This document shows positions 45,436-54,351 of a stretch of DNA of 64,000 bases, in pieces. Source of the DNA: Spirochaetota bacterium (GTDB lineage: Bacteria; Spirochaetota; UBA4802; JAFGJZ01); the NCBI GenBank assembly GCA_029554345.1, contig JAKPJF010000016.1, positions 1 to 64,000 of the forward strand, written 5' to 3'. Both the position numbers and the translations under genes were made by a program. The notes under the pieces are model-generated. The model did not search any database. It was not told the DNA's origin and saw only the letters and a list, made by a program, of their open reading frames with translations. How positions within the stretch are numbered: position 1 is the stretch's first letter; each line of letters begins with the position of its first letter.

Positions 45436-45700
45436 ATACTTTCCTCCATATCAGAAAAATTAACTTCGGAAATACAGTGATTTATCGGAACTAAAGTTTT
45501 TTAATTTCTTAGTTGATATATTATAAATCATATAATGAATTATTTCAAGTCCGGATTTTAATGCGGATTTACATGCGAAAGAGAGCGTTGACTTGGGGAT
45601 GTTGTAATAATTCGGTTATGAGAACATTAGTTGAACTGTTAAAAAATAAATTATATCCGTGTTGACTTATAATCTATTTGTGATTAAAAAAATTATTAAT

Positions 45701-47146
45701 ATGAAAAGTTATTTAAATATAATTATTATTGTTCTTTGTGCTATTTGCTTAGCCTGTTCAAAAATTAAGGATGAATCAGAAAGGGAAGAGTTGAATGATA
45801 TCATAACTTATATTATTACTTACGGTGATGTGATTCGCTCAGAAGAAAACAATCTTGTTGAGTCTGTGACGTCAGGAAAAGCAGGCTTCACCGTTAGGAC
45901 ATCTGAGACGAAGCAGGTGATATCTGGTTTTGGCGGGGCATTTAATGAACATGGTTGGGAAACTTTATGCGTTCTTGATAAAAGTGACAGAGACAAAATT
46001 CTTAAATCGGTTTTCAGCACGGATGAAGCTAATCTTTCTTATGGTAGAATTCCCATTGGTGCGAGCGATTACGCGCTCGAACGATACACGCTTGCACCAA
46101 TCAAAGACGATTTCGAAATGAAAAATTTTACTTTGAAGCGCGATAAAAAATATCTGATTCCATTTATTAAGGCGGTACAGTCTATACGCCCTGACATTAA
46201 GCTTTGGGGATCTGCTTGGACTCCTCCGATCTGGATGAAAGATAACAACAATTATGAGGCCGGAAATTTTATTGATCATCCCGAATATTACAAAGCTTAT
46301 GCTCTTTACTTGGCAAAGTTTGCTGAAGAGTATGGAAGGCTGGGTATGGAAATTACATCAGTTGCCGTTCAAAATGAACCTGTGGTTGTAACAGGTTATC
46401 CCAACGGCGGATGGACGCCTGAACAATTCCGAACTTTTATCAAAGACTTTATGGGCCCGACCTTTGCAGAACGTAAACTATCAACACGGATCATGCTCGG
46501 CACATTTAATGATAATAGGTATAATACTTTTGTTAAAACTGTACTGGACGATGCTGATGCCAAAAAGTACGTCGGAATTATCGGACTTCAATGGGATGCT
46601 GATCAGCAGATGCCGGATATTATAAAAAATCATCCTGGTATTCCTATCATGCAGACGGAAACTGATTGCGGTAACTGGCATTGGAAGCCTGGTTTCGATC
46701 CGGAACATGCTGCTAATGATTTTGACTACGCTGCGTATACTTGGATGCGTATGAAAAGTTATTTTTCAAATGGAGCTGAAAGTTATATGCTATGGAATAT
46801 TATTCTTGATCAGCATGGAAAGAATAATGATAAAATAAAGCGTTGGCCTCAGAATAGTGCCGTTGTTATAAATACGAAAACCAAAGAGATCATATACACT
46901 CCTATGTTCAGAGCGTTTGAACATTTCAGCCGTTATATACCGACAGGATCAAAATATCTAGAGCCAGAGGGTTCTTTTGATGAGGTAGTCAGCTTTTTGC
47001 AGCCCGATGGTACCATTGTAGTCGAACTTTTAAATGATAGTTCAAATAAACGTATAGTTATAGGAAATATTGAAGGTAAGTTGTATTCAATTGTGATGCT
47101 GCCAAAAAGCTTTGCGACTCTTATAATAAAAAAAGGAAAGAAATAA
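45701..47146 (+). CDS. GH30-family glycoside hydrolase lipoprotein
   Basis: A protein of about 481 residues with a lipoprotein-like signal peptide (CLAC near residue 19). The mature part is a GH30 (glucosylceramidase/xylanase clan A) enzyme: QVISGFGGAFNEHGW, RIPIGASDYAL, KLWGSAWTPPIWMKDNN, the acid/base glutamate in VAVQNEP, the nucleophile glutamate in MQTETDCGNW, and a C-terminal beta-sandwich ending VMLPKSFATLIIKK. It would cleave beta-linked glucosides or related sugars at the cell surface. The ATG at 45701 is preferred, since a TTGACT-17-TAAAAA promoter-like pair lies within the upstream extension to 45659. A tRNA gene follows on the other strand. Confidence 0.9.
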   Translation: MKSYLNIIIIVLCAICLACSKIKDESEREELNDIITYIITYGDVIRSEENNLVESVTSGKAGFTVRTSETKQVISGFGGAFNEHGWETLCVLDKSDRDKILKSVFSTDEANLSYGRIPIGASDYALERYTLAPIKDDFEMKNFTLKRDKKYLIPFIKAVQSIRPDIKLWGSAWTPPIWMKDNNNYEAGNFIDHPEYYKAYALYLAKFAEEYGRLGMEITSVAVQNEPVVVTGYPNGGWTPEQFRTFIKDFMGPTFAERKLSTRIMLGTFNDNRYNTFVKTVLDDADAKKYVGIIGLQWDADQQMPDIIKNHPGIPIMQTETDCGNWHWKPGFDPEHAANDFDYAAYTWMRMKSYFSNGAESYMLWNIILDQHGKNNDKIKRWPQNSAVVINTKTKEIIYTPMFRAFEHFSRYIPTGSKYLEPEGSFDEVVSFLQPDGTIVVELLNDSSNKRIVIGNIEGKLYSIVMLPKSFATLIIKKGKK

Positions 47147-47148
47147 AA

Positions 47149-47169
47149 AAACCCCGAAGTCCGGGGTTT
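47149..47169 (-). terminator. Terminator downstream of tRNA-Asn (also faces GH30)
   Basis: AAACCCCG and CGGGGTTT form an eight-pair stem around AAGTC. On the minus strand it is followed by a run of T (the A-run at 47144-47151), as expected for termination of the tRNA transcript eight bases after the tRNA 3' end. It also lies three bases after the GH30 stop. Confidence 0.75.
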
Positions 47170-47176
47170 AAAGCTG

Positions 47177-47249
47177 CTCCCCCGGCAAGACTCGAACTTG
47201 CGACCAATTGATTAACAGTCAACTGCTCTACCGACTGAGCTACAGGGGA
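47177..47249 (-). tRNA. tRNA-Asn (GTT)
   Basis: A 73-nucleotide cloverleaf on the minus strand. The acceptor stem is TCCCCTG paired with CGGGGGA, the D arm GCTCAGTCGGTAGAGC, the anticodon loop CTGTTAA with GTT in the centre, and the T arm carries GTTCGAGTC. The discriminator base is G, normal for tRNA-Asn. The 3' CCA is not encoded (the next bases are CAGC). Confidence 0.95.
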
Positions 47250-47266
47250 ATGTAACTTATAAAAAC

Positions 47267-47295
47267 AATAAAAACGACAGCCGGAAAACTGTCAA
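47267..47295 (-). promoter_or_regulatory. Promoter of tRNA-Asn
   Basis: On the minus strand TTGACA (47290-47295) and TTTATT (47267-47272) are separated by 17 bases, putting transcription start about 10 bases before the tRNA. The -35 overlaps a hairpin formed by GCCGGAAAA and TTTTCCGGC (about 47279-47307). Confidence 0.55.
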
Positions 47296-47317
47296 TAATT
47301 TTCCGGCAGATGAAATT

Positions 47318-47345
47318 AAAAAAAACGGCTTAAGCCGTTTTTTTT
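47318..47345. terminator. Terminator of the flavodiiron gene
   Basis: A 28-base perfect palindrome, A8-CGGCTTAAGCCG-T8, directly after the stop codon of the minus-strand flavodiiron gene. Confidence 0.85.
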
Positions 47346-48504
47346 AGATAAGGGAAGCCGTTTCTTCAGTAATATTTTTAAGCTGGCTTTCGTCAGGGAT
47401 ATACTGAATCTTATGTTGCTTAAGTATTTCGAATTTACACGAAGCAAGTATTTCTTCAACTATTCCGACGCTCTGACCTCCCCAGCCGAATGAACCGAAT
47501 GCCATTGCTTTTCTTCCTTTTGGAGCAAGTCCCTTCATGTATGTGAGAAATGCTGAAACTGTCGGTAGTATGTTATTGTTAAGTGTAGGGCTTCCGACAC
47601 AGATATACTCAGCTTCTATTATATCAGTCATGATATCGGAAATATGAGTAAGTTTGAGGTCGTACATGGAAAAGGCTATTCCCTTCTGCTCAAAAGCGTC
47701 GGAAATCGCGTATGCCATCTTTTTGGTTGAACCCCACATTGAATCATATACTATGACTGCTTTTTTTGACGTTTTATTGGAAGACCAGGCCGTATAAAGT
47801 TTAAGAATTTCCGGGATATGCGTTCTCCAGATTATACCATGACTTGGAGCGATTACTTCAATCGGTAGTGCTCCGGCAATTTCCAGAGCTTTCTGTACCT
47901 GAATCCCGTAAGGAAGAACAATATTGGCATAATACTTTTTTGCTTCTTCTTTTATTGTATCAAGAGGATATTCGTCATCAAAGCGTTCGCTAGAGGATAT
48001 GTGCTGGCCGAAAGCGTCATTTGAAAACAGTATTTTCTCATTTTCAAGATATGTAAGCATATTGTCCGGCCAATGAACCATCGGAGTTAATACAAATTTA
48101 AGTTTGTTTTTCCCTGTTGAAATTTCGCTGTTTCCGTCGACGATTTTGAAGTTCCAGTCTTTTTTGTAGTGCATCCGGAGGCCTTTTTCTCCGGCGGCGG
48201 AGGTGTAAACAGTTGCGTTGGGAATAAGGTCCATAAGTTCGGGCATGCTTCCCGAATGATCCATTTCAACATGGTTTGCGATAACGTAATCGATTTTTGC
48301 GGGATCGATTATTGATGATATTCTTTTTGTCATTTCAGGATACAGATACGATTTTACTGTATCAATCAGCGTTATTTTTTCATCAATTATAAGATAGGCG
48401 TTGTATGTAGATCCTCTCTGGGTCATATAGCCGTGAAAGTTTCTGAGATCCCAGTCAATTCCTCCAACCCAGTATATGTTTTCTCTTATTTTTACAGCTT
48501 TCAT
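47344..48504 (-). CDS. fprA: FprA-type flavodiiron protein
   Basis: A 386-residue A-type flavoprotein that reduces O2 to water or NO to N2O, protecting anaerobes. The N-terminal metallo-beta-lactamase fold has the di-iron ligands H78, E80, D82 and H83 (NHVEMDHSG), H144 (MVHWPDN), D163 (FSNDAFGQH) and the later PSHGIIW histidine. The C-terminal flavodoxin domain begins VIVYDSMWGSTKKMAYAI, holding FMN. The ATG at 48504 (MKAVKIRENIYWVGG) follows AAGGAG at good spacing; an upstream in-frame ATG at 48627 has no support. A rubredoxin partner is not in the window. Confidence 0.95.
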   Translation of the reverse strand: MKAVKIRENIYWVGGIDWDLRNFHGYMTQRGSTYNAYLIIDEKITLIDTVKSYLYPEMTKRISSIIDPAKIDYVIANHVEMDHSGSMPELMDLIPNATVYTSAAGEKGLRMHYKKDWNFKIVDGNSEISTGKNKLKFVLTPMVHWPDNMLTYLENEKILFSNDAFGQHISSSERFDDEYPLDTIKEEAKKYYANIVLPYGIQVQKALEIAGALPIEVIAPSHGIIWRTHIPEILKLYTAWSSNKTSKKAVIVYDSMWGSTKKMAYAISDAFEQKGIAFSMYDLKLTHISDIMTDIIEAEYICVGSPTLNNNILPTVSAFLTYMKGLAPKGRKAMAFGSFGWGGQSVGIVEEILASCKFEILKQHKIQYIPDESQLKNITEETASLI

Positions 48505-48764
48505 CGTATTCTCCTTTAATTGAATTTTTATGAAATTGAACCAAGATATTTTAATTAACTGTTTATATGATATCACTATGGCTAAATGAGTCGATAATTT
48601 TTTAATAAGTTTTTGATTTTTTAACATCTTCGTATTTTGCGGAAAAGGTGAATTATTAGGGAGGATAAATATTATTTAAAATCAATAAGAGCAATAACAT
48701 GATAATTTTTTGATGAATCTGTGAAAAAAAATATTAAAAAAACGTATTAATCTTTGAGGTTAGT

Positions 48765-49559
48765 ATGAAGTTATTTTTATTATTTTCTTTGATTTTCATT
48801 TCATGTTCAGGGGACGAAATTCAGGACAAAATTCCTGATGATGTATGCGGAATAATGCTGATAATTCCTTCGGATGTTGCTGAGGGAGAGTCTTTTGATC
48901 TGAAAAGTGTTATTCTGAAAAGAGACGGAACACGGACTATTGCCGAAGATGTGAATTATACAGTGTCTGATGAACTTCTGGTTTCTATTTTGCATGGCAA
49001 GGCTGTATTCCTAAAACCTGGTAATGTAGTAGTAACTGCATCAGTTAACGGATATACTGACAGCTGCGATGTTCAGATTAATAAAAAAATAAATTATTAT
49101 GCAGTTAAAATATATAGCGTTATGTATAATCCGTCAGGAGCAGATTCCGGAAAAGAATTTATTTCTATAAAAAATACATGGGATGGGAAAATAAGCCTTA
49201 AAGGTTTTGCTCTTGGTGCGGGTGCATCATCCTGCGCTTTGGGAGATGCGGAGATTGCACCTGGAGAAATATTATATTATTGCCAGGATGGAGTATCTGC
49301 AATGAGTTTGCATTCAATTAATTCATCGGGTGAACTTAAGTTTACAATGCGAAATTCGGGTGAAACTGTAAAACTTTTCAGAAATGATTTGGTGATAGAC
49401 TGTGTTTATATTGCCGGCGGTTCAAAGGAAGAAGCTGCCGGGGCAGAATGGGGAAGTGCGGGATTGCCTGTTGCCAAAGAAGGAAATTGTATAAAAAGAC
49501 AAATGGATACTGATACTGACACATTTGCAGACTGGATTGAAAGTTCGGATCCTTTTTGA
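48765..49559 (+). CDS. Lipoprotein with Ig-like and lamin-tail (LTD) domains
   Basis: A 264-residue protein with a lipoprotein signal peptide (FISC, cysteine near residue 14). Residues about 25-105 look like a bacterial Ig-like (Big) domain (VSDELLVSILHGKAVFLKPG, NVVVTASVNG). Residues about 112-225 resemble a lamin-tail domain: VKIYSVMYNPSGADSGKEFI, ISLKGFALGAG, IAPGEILYYC, FTMRNSGETVKLFRND. It ends DADTDTFADW-like (TDTDTFADWIESSDPF). Such domains are found in secreted nucleases and surface adhesins; no catalytic domain is present here. GAGG lies before the ATG. It converges on the DUF4015 gene, ten bases apart. Confidence 0.75.
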   Translation: MKLFLLFSLIFISCSGDEIQDKIPDDVCGIMLIIPSDVAEGESFDLKSVILKRDGTRTIAEDVNYTVSDELLVSILHGKAVFLKPGNVVVTASVNGYTDSCDVQINKKINYYAVKIYSVMYNPSGADSGKEFISIKNTWDGKISLKGFALGAGASSCALGDAEIAPGEILYYCQDGVSAMSLHSINSSGELKFTMRNSGETVKLFRNDLVIDCVYIAGGSKEEAAGAEWGSAGLPVAKEGNCIKRQMDTDTDTFADWIESSDPF

Positions 49560-49569
49560 TGATAACGGT

Positions 49570-50967
49570 TTATTTTTGACTGCTGTAGGCGTTATAGACT
49601 TTTTTGTAATCGCTTGATGCGTTCCAGAAAAGGTAACCCTTTGCTCCTGATGCATCAGATGCTTTCACCTGGGCTTTTATATACGCTTCATTATAATTTG
49701 ATACACGCCATCCGAAAGCCTGAAGCCATGGCCTTACAATCTTTCCGCCGGCGTCTTTTTTAACGAGTTCAACACCCTTGGCAATGAAATATTCGGGATT
49801 GTCCCCGGGTTTTTGATATCCGTCAAATCTGTCATTGAAGTGTGAAGGATAAAGCATCGGTGAAATAGCATCGCAGTACGGAGCAAGAAGTTTGATGCGC
49901 TGACCTGTGCTGTTGATGTCGCCTTCGTATCCCCAGGCAACAACTCCGAAAATATCTATTGAGAGATTTGTGTTTCTAATATTCATTTCATGGTAAATCT
50001 TTTTGAGAAAAGCGGTGATTACCTCTTCTTTTTTCATTGAACCGAAGTGCCATGCAAAGGAAGCGTCTTCGATATTTGAGGCTGTGGGAAAACGTATATA
50101 ATCAAGCTGAATCTCGTCAACACCGTATTCTGCTACTTCTACGGCGAGACTTATAATGTATTCCTGAACATATTTGTTCGTAGGATCAATCCAGAGTTCG
50201 CTTGATGATTCGTTCCAAATGCCGCCGCGTGATTTTGATCTAACGGCAAGTTCCGGGCATTTCTTAGCAATGATATGATCTCTGAAGCAAGCTATTCTTG
50301 CAATTGTATAAATGTTGCGCTTCTTAAGTTCAGAGATTAGCTTGGGAAGACTGTTTATTGTTCTGTTTTTATCAAGTTCAAGAGAACGTGCGATCGGATT
50401 TTTAGAATAAAAAGAAAGAGTACCTTCAACATCCTTGATGTCGAATACTACAGTATTGATTCCGATTTCTGAAAATTTATCAATTGTTGATATGATGGAA
50501 TTGCGGCCTGCAGAAGAAGCTGTGAAGTAAAGACCTTTTGTGAAAGGAATCTTGGCTTTGGCTTTGTTCCGTTGATCGATTTCAAAAGCCGAGAGCGAAT
50601 TCGGAATCAAGAGAACCAATCCAGGCTTTGCGGAAGTTCCTGAAAAGGCGTTTGTTTTTCTTATAGCATCTTCAAGCTCTTTTGATGAATAAAACCTTGT
50701 GAAAGGCAGAGCTTTTTTGGCAATTGCTGAAATATTTTCAGAAGAATTTGTTTTGTAGATAAGAGTATTGAATGAAAAAATGAAGTTTGAAGGAAGTGTT
50801 TGAAAGCGGCTTTCTTTTAGAGAATTTCCCGGGATATAGTTTTTCGTATTATGAATCTGCGGTGAAACCGACTTAATGAATGAAGATAAGGAATCCGACG
50901 CACCTAAAAAAGTAAGCAATGCTGAAATCAGAATAAGAGGAGTAAGTAGAATAAGCGCCCGTTTCAT
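49570..50967 (-). CDS. DUF4015 putative glycoside hydrolase
   Basis: A 465-residue protein with an N-terminal signal anchor (about 5-24) and a DUF4015 (GH13-like TIM-barrel) domain from about 140: TKGLYFTASSAGR, INTVVFDIKDVEGTLSFYS, NIYTIARIACFRD, GVDEIQLDYIRFPT and LSIDIFGVVAWGYEGDINST. The DYIRFP motif and the following VVAWG are family marks. Members are predicted to act on polysaccharides but the activity is not established. It is read after the PHP-glycosyltransferase gene on the same strand, 36 bases apart, so the two probably form an operon that makes and trims a glycan. Confidence 0.85.
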   Translation of the reverse strand: MKRALILLTPLILISALLTFLGASDSLSSFIKSVSPQIHNTKNYIPGNSLKESRFQTLPSNFIFSFNTLIYKTNSSENISAIAKKALPFTRFYSSKELEDAIRKTNAFSGTSAKPGLVLLIPNSLSAFEIDQRNKAKAKIPFTKGLYFTASSAGRNSIISTIDKFSEIGINTVVFDIKDVEGTLSFYSKNPIARSLELDKNRTINSLPKLISELKKRNIYTIARIACFRDHIIAKKCPELAVRSKSRGGIWNESSSELWIDPTNKYVQEYIISLAVEVAEYGVDEIQLDYIRFPTASNIEDASFAWHFGSMKKEEVITAFLKKIYHEMNIRNTNLSIDIFGVVAWGYEGDINSTGQRIKLLAPYCDAISPMLYPSHFNDRFDGYQKPGDNPEYFIAKGVELVKKDAGGKIVRPWLQAFGWRVSNYNEAYIKAQVKASDASGAKGYLFWNASSDYKKVYNAYSSQK

Positions 50968-51003
50968 GAATTCATGAAATTAACGGGTGCTTATTCTGGC
51001 AAG

Positions 51004-53631
51004 TCAAATATCTACTGCTTTAAGGAATTCGTCAAGAATCCGATTTTTCGAGAAGTATGCCGCGCGTTTAATCGCTTCACTTTTGAATTTTTTCTGTTTG
51101 TCGCTTGAGGAGAAAAATTCGATTACTCTGTCGGCAAGTTCTTTTCTAGAATTTTCAATATAACCGCATTTTCCGTGAAGTATTATTTCTTTAGGACCTT
51201 TTGTTTTGTACGAAGCTACCGGAAGACCGCAGGAAAGAGCTTCGAGTACTACACATCCGAAAGTATCAAAGCGTGAAGGCAGGATAAGCATGTCGGCAGA
51301 TGAGTATATTTCAGGCAAGGATGCATGGTCAACCCAGCCAAGAAAAACTGCATCAGGAATTTGTTCTTTAAGAAGTTTTTCCTCCGGGCCGATGCCGGCA
51401 AAAACCATTTTAAGGTTTGGAATTTTTTTCTTAGCTTCTGAATAAATGAACGGTACTTCATCGACTCCTTTTTCCTTGGAAATTCTTCCGGTGAAAAGAA
51501 GAACCGGATCAGATGAATTGTATCCGAAGAACTTTTGTTTATTGGATTTTTTCGGATTGAAAGCATCCTCCACCCAATGAGCCGTAAGAAAAACTTTATT
51601 TTCATTAAATCCGATGTTCGGACCTGTAAGCCAGTTTTTCTGATCAGTGTTTAGTACAAAAAGTTTGTCATATTGGCCGTAGAAAAACCTCAGAAGACGT
51701 TTGAGTTTTGCGTTTTTATCTTTATCAAAATCGAGAACCTTTTTAGCGAAAGTCATCCAGTCAGTATGAACATAGAAATATGCCGGAACAGAATAAGCTT
51801 TTTTCAGGAATATCGAAGCAAGACCCATGAAACCTTCAGTTGATGAAATTATCCTGTCATAACCGTTTTCAAGAAAAAGATTCTGAAGCTCAATTATGTC
51901 AGGAATTCTTATTTTCTGGTTCTCGTAGAAAGGAAGTGTGAATTCCGCAAGAGGCTTTAGGACAATCAGGTTTTTTTGGCTTTTAAGTTTAGATGAAACG
52001 ACACAAAGGTCTATCGGCAGGTTTCTGCTTTGAATTTCTAAGAGAAATGATTTTAAAACCATAGCGACACCGTTTGTATCTTCCAGAGTGTCAGTAAGCC
52101 AGAGCACCCGTTTCGGATGACGGAAAATGCCCATTTCATTGCTGAATTTTTCTAGAAGCGGGCGAGTATTGTACATCACTCTTGCGCTTGTGAATGAAGC
52201 GGCTGTAATTATAGACGAGGCAAGCGCAGGGAAGGGTAATCCATCGATGAATTCACCGATGTCAATTTTTGATTTTCTTCCTGATGCTGATAAATCCCTG
52301 ACATGACTTGGAATTTCAATGGAATCGATTATGTCTTTATAATTGAATTCGCCGGAATTGCCGTCGGATAAGTTTTCAAGTTTTTCGATAATCCGGTTTA
52401 AAAAAAGCAATTGAAGCTTAGAGTAAATTCCTTCGATTGCTTTTTTATAAATGACGGGTCTGATTCCCGGATTGCGTTTTCTTGCTGAAGCTATTTTTCT
52501 GACTTCTTCAAGTATAGGTTTGTATGGTTTCTTTAAGAATAATGAGAGGAATCTTGAAGGAGGTTTGCCTTCAAATGCTTCATGAAATATTTTTAAAAAA
52601 CGCATTGTCATTTTGTGACGGCGTAGTTCGGCAAAACCATTTGAAATCAAGAAGGCAAGAAGTTTTTCCGAAGAATCACCTTTGTGAAGAAGTATATGTA
52701 AAAGCCCCGGATCTTTCATGTTTATGCCGATTTGGCAAAAGTAATCGATGAATGCAACCATCATCTTTTCGCTGTTGTTGTGAGAACCAAAGACAGACGT
52801 CCTGCAGCTCCTAAGTGCTTCTAGTGCGAGATCGGACGATCTCTCTGTTTTCAACCGTTCGGTAAGTTTCGGTACATGGAGGCATGTTCCCGTAAGCCCC
52901 GCGAAAATTCCCATGTGTTCATCGCTTCCGCCCGTGTAAGCTTTTGAATAGGGATCATCAGTGTATTTTTTCCAATCAATTTTATACTTTTTTATAAATT
53001 GATTGATCTTTTCTTTAGAAAGAGAATCGAGCCAGTTCTTTATGAGCATATTCTGCCATGTATCTCGTTGGCCATTGACTACTTCGAAGCGCTTAAAAAT
53101 TACTGCGAGCTTTTCGAATAGTTCAAGCGATGGAATTGAGGATTTCTTATAGTGGTAAAGCGGATGAGCCCAAACAGTCGGAATGTTTTTAGAATAAGCA
53201 TATTCGAGGAAATCATATAAATTGTCTCTAAGCTTGTTCAGCTTTTTTTCATCATTTTCAGAAAAGCCGTAGGCTAAAACATGAATTCCAGTTGAAAAAT
53301 CGGGAACTTTTACCGAAAACTCGCCTCCGATTAGAATGTCGTATCCCTTTTCCCGAAGTGCAAAACAGGAACGAGCATTATTATGATTTGTTATGGTAAA
53401 AGCAGTGCACTTATGCTCTTCAAGAGTATTGATGAGACTTTCAGGTTCAAGCCATGTTTCTGGAAGACCAAGCATTCTTCCAAGCTGTTCATCGGGAATA
53501 TTGCTGTTTTTATCGTGACAATGAAGATCGATTCTCAAAGTGTCTTTTATGGGGAATTTATTTTTTTCTTTTAAAAGATAAGTTTTAAGATTGGTTTCTA
53601 TTTCATCATGAAGCGCTATTTGTTTTTTCAT
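51004..53631 (-). CDS. Fusion of PHP-family phosphoesterase and GT4 glycosyltransferase
   Basis: An 875-residue fusion. The N-terminal PHP domain has the metal-binding DLHCHDKNS (35-43), ITNHNNARS, GGEFSVKV and AHPLYH motifs, and GGSDEHMG later, so the phosphoesterase site looks complete. A helical middle region (about 280-490) follows. The C-terminal 380 residues are a GT-B family 4 glycosyltransferase: VLWLTDTLEDTNGVAMV, LLFTGRISKEKGVD, LGWVDHASLPEIYSSADMLI, and the donor-binding PSRFDTFGCVVLEALSCGLP. It probably builds a surface glycan or glycolipid; the substrate of the PHP part is unknown. It is followed on the strand by the DUF4015 gene. Confidence 0.88.
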   Translation of the reverse strand: MKKQIALHDEIETNLKTYLLKEKNKFPIKDTLRIDLHCHDKNSNIPDEQLGRMLGLPETWLEPESLINTLEEHKCTAFTITNHNNARSCFALREKGYDILIGGEFSVKVPDFSTGIHVLAYGFSENDEKKLNKLRDNLYDFLEYAYSKNIPTVWAHPLYHYKKSSIPSLELFEKLAVIFKRFEVVNGQRDTWQNMLIKNWLDSLSKEKINQFIKKYKIDWKKYTDDPYSKAYTGGSDEHMGIFAGLTGTCLHVPKLTERLKTERSSDLALEALRSCRTSVFGSHNNSEKMMVAFIDYFCQIGINMKDPGLLHILLHKGDSSEKLLAFLISNGFAELRRHKMTMRFLKIFHEAFEGKPPSRFLSLFLKKPYKPILEEVRKIASARKRNPGIRPVIYKKAIEGIYSKLQLLFLNRIIEKLENLSDGNSGEFNYKDIIDSIEIPSHVRDLSASGRKSKIDIGEFIDGLPFPALASSIITAASFTSARVMYNTRPLLEKFSNEMGIFRHPKRVLWLTDTLEDTNGVAMVLKSFLLEIQSRNLPIDLCVVSSKLKSQKNLIVLKPLAEFTLPFYENQKIRIPDIIELQNLFLENGYDRIISSTEGFMGLASIFLKKAYSVPAYFYVHTDWMTFAKKVLDFDKDKNAKLKRLLRFFYGQYDKLFVLNTDQKNWLTGPNIGFNENKVFLTAHWVEDAFNPKKSNKQKFFGYNSSDPVLLFTGRISKEKGVDEVPFIYSEAKKKIPNLKMVFAGIGPEEKLLKEQIPDAVFLGWVDHASLPEIYSSADMLILPSRFDTFGCVVLEALSCGLPVASYKTKGPKEIILHGKCGYIENSRKELADRVIEFFSSSDKQKKFKSEAIKRAAYFSKNRILDEFLKAVDI

Positions 53632-53664
53632 GGAACCCCGCTTTTAGTAATGAAATTATCAATA

Positions 53665-54198
53665 TCATGTAAATAAATCATTATGAAAATGTAAAGAAAT
53701 TGTTTGTATTGGGAAAGGCGGTGTTTTGGCTTGTATTATTGTTGTTAGAATAGATTTTTGATTATCAAATTTTGATGAAAAATTGTATTCAATTGGATAG
53801 TTATCCAAAAACTGAAATGGACTATTTGAATAGTCTAAATGATTTTGATTTGTTTTGATTTCCAATGAAAGAATCGAATGCAAAAATTCTTTAATTCCAT
53901 CATTTATCATTTTTGAAACTGATAATTTATTTGATTTTCTTAAATCTAGACATGCTTCATAAATATCGGTATTAATTTCATAATGAATAATGCATGAATT
54001 ATCTATTAGTGACTGATATTTTACACTTGTTCTAACTAGTGGTTTGTTTTCTGAATTGAATTTCCCTAGAACAGCTTTCAAAATCAATGATATAATCTCA
54101 TTTCTTTGATTTTCTCTTACTATTCCTGCTTGTTTAAGCATTGTGTATGAGGTTTCATCAATAAGAGCTGTTGTTCGAATATAATTTGTATTACTCAT
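53665..54198 (-). CDS. Putative tandem ribbon-helix-helix DNA-binding protein
   Basis: A 177-residue protein. Two segments have the strand-helix-helix pattern of ribbon-helix-helix regulators: IRTTALIDETSYTMLKQAGI with the following NQRNEIISLILKAVL (about 4-42), and IIHYEINTDIYEACLDLRKS with NKLSVSKMINDGIKEFL (about 70-112). The C-terminal 60 residues are Asn/Ser/Phe-rich and of unknown fold. The start at 54198 has a perfectly placed GGAGG. The gene is more AT-rich than its neighbours, which hints at recent acquisition. An 18-base sequence containing a palindrome occurs 63 bases upstream of the start and again inside its own 3' end. No toxin-like partner is adjacent. Confidence 0.6.
   Translation of the reverse strand: MSNTNYIRTTALIDETSYTMLKQAGIVRENQRNEIISLILKAVLGKFNSENKPLVRTSVKYQSLIDNSCIIHYEINTDIYEACLDLRKSNKLSVSKMINDGIKEFLHSILSLEIKTNQNHLDYSNSPFQFLDNYPIEYNFSSKFDNQKSILTTIIQAKTPPFPIQTISLHFHNDLFT
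53793..53808. repeat. Palindrome copy inside the ribbon-helix-helix gene
   Basis: TTGGATAGTTATCCAA, a 16-base inverted repeat (TTGGATA/TATCCAA around GT), lies in codons for LDNY near the 3' end. TGGATAGTTATCC plus five A (18 bases) is identical to the copy upstream of the same gene at 54261. Confidence 0.7.
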
Positions 54199-54260
54199 GG
54201 TATCCTCCATGAAATTAATACGTAAGAACTAATAAATATTTTTTCTTGTTTTTGAATTTA

Positions 54261-54274
54261 TGGATAGTTATCCA
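54261..54274. repeat. Palindrome copy upstream of the ribbon-helix-helix gene
   Basis: TGGATAGTTATCCA, the same palindrome core as at 53793-53808, placed 63 bases upstream of the start codon. It is a good candidate operator for autoregulation by the ribbon-helix-helix protein. Confidence 0.6.
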
Positions 54275-54310
54275 AAAAAGTGACATAATGCTGAAGTATG
54301 TAATAGTAAA

Positions 54311-54341
54311 ATAATAGACGGGCGTAGAACCCGTCCATTAT
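54311..54341 (-). terminator. Terminator of glnN
   Basis: ATAATAGACGGG pairs with CCCGTCCATTAT with one mismatch, around CGTAGAA, 11 bases after the glnN stop on the minus strand, followed by T-rich sequence. Confidence 0.75.
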
Positions 54342-54351
54342 AATCAAACTC

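Noticed and set aside
45659-45700. Upstream GTG start for the GH30 gene
   Set aside because: It overlaps a promoter-like TTGACT-17-TAAAAA pair and would put 14 residues before a normal signal peptide.
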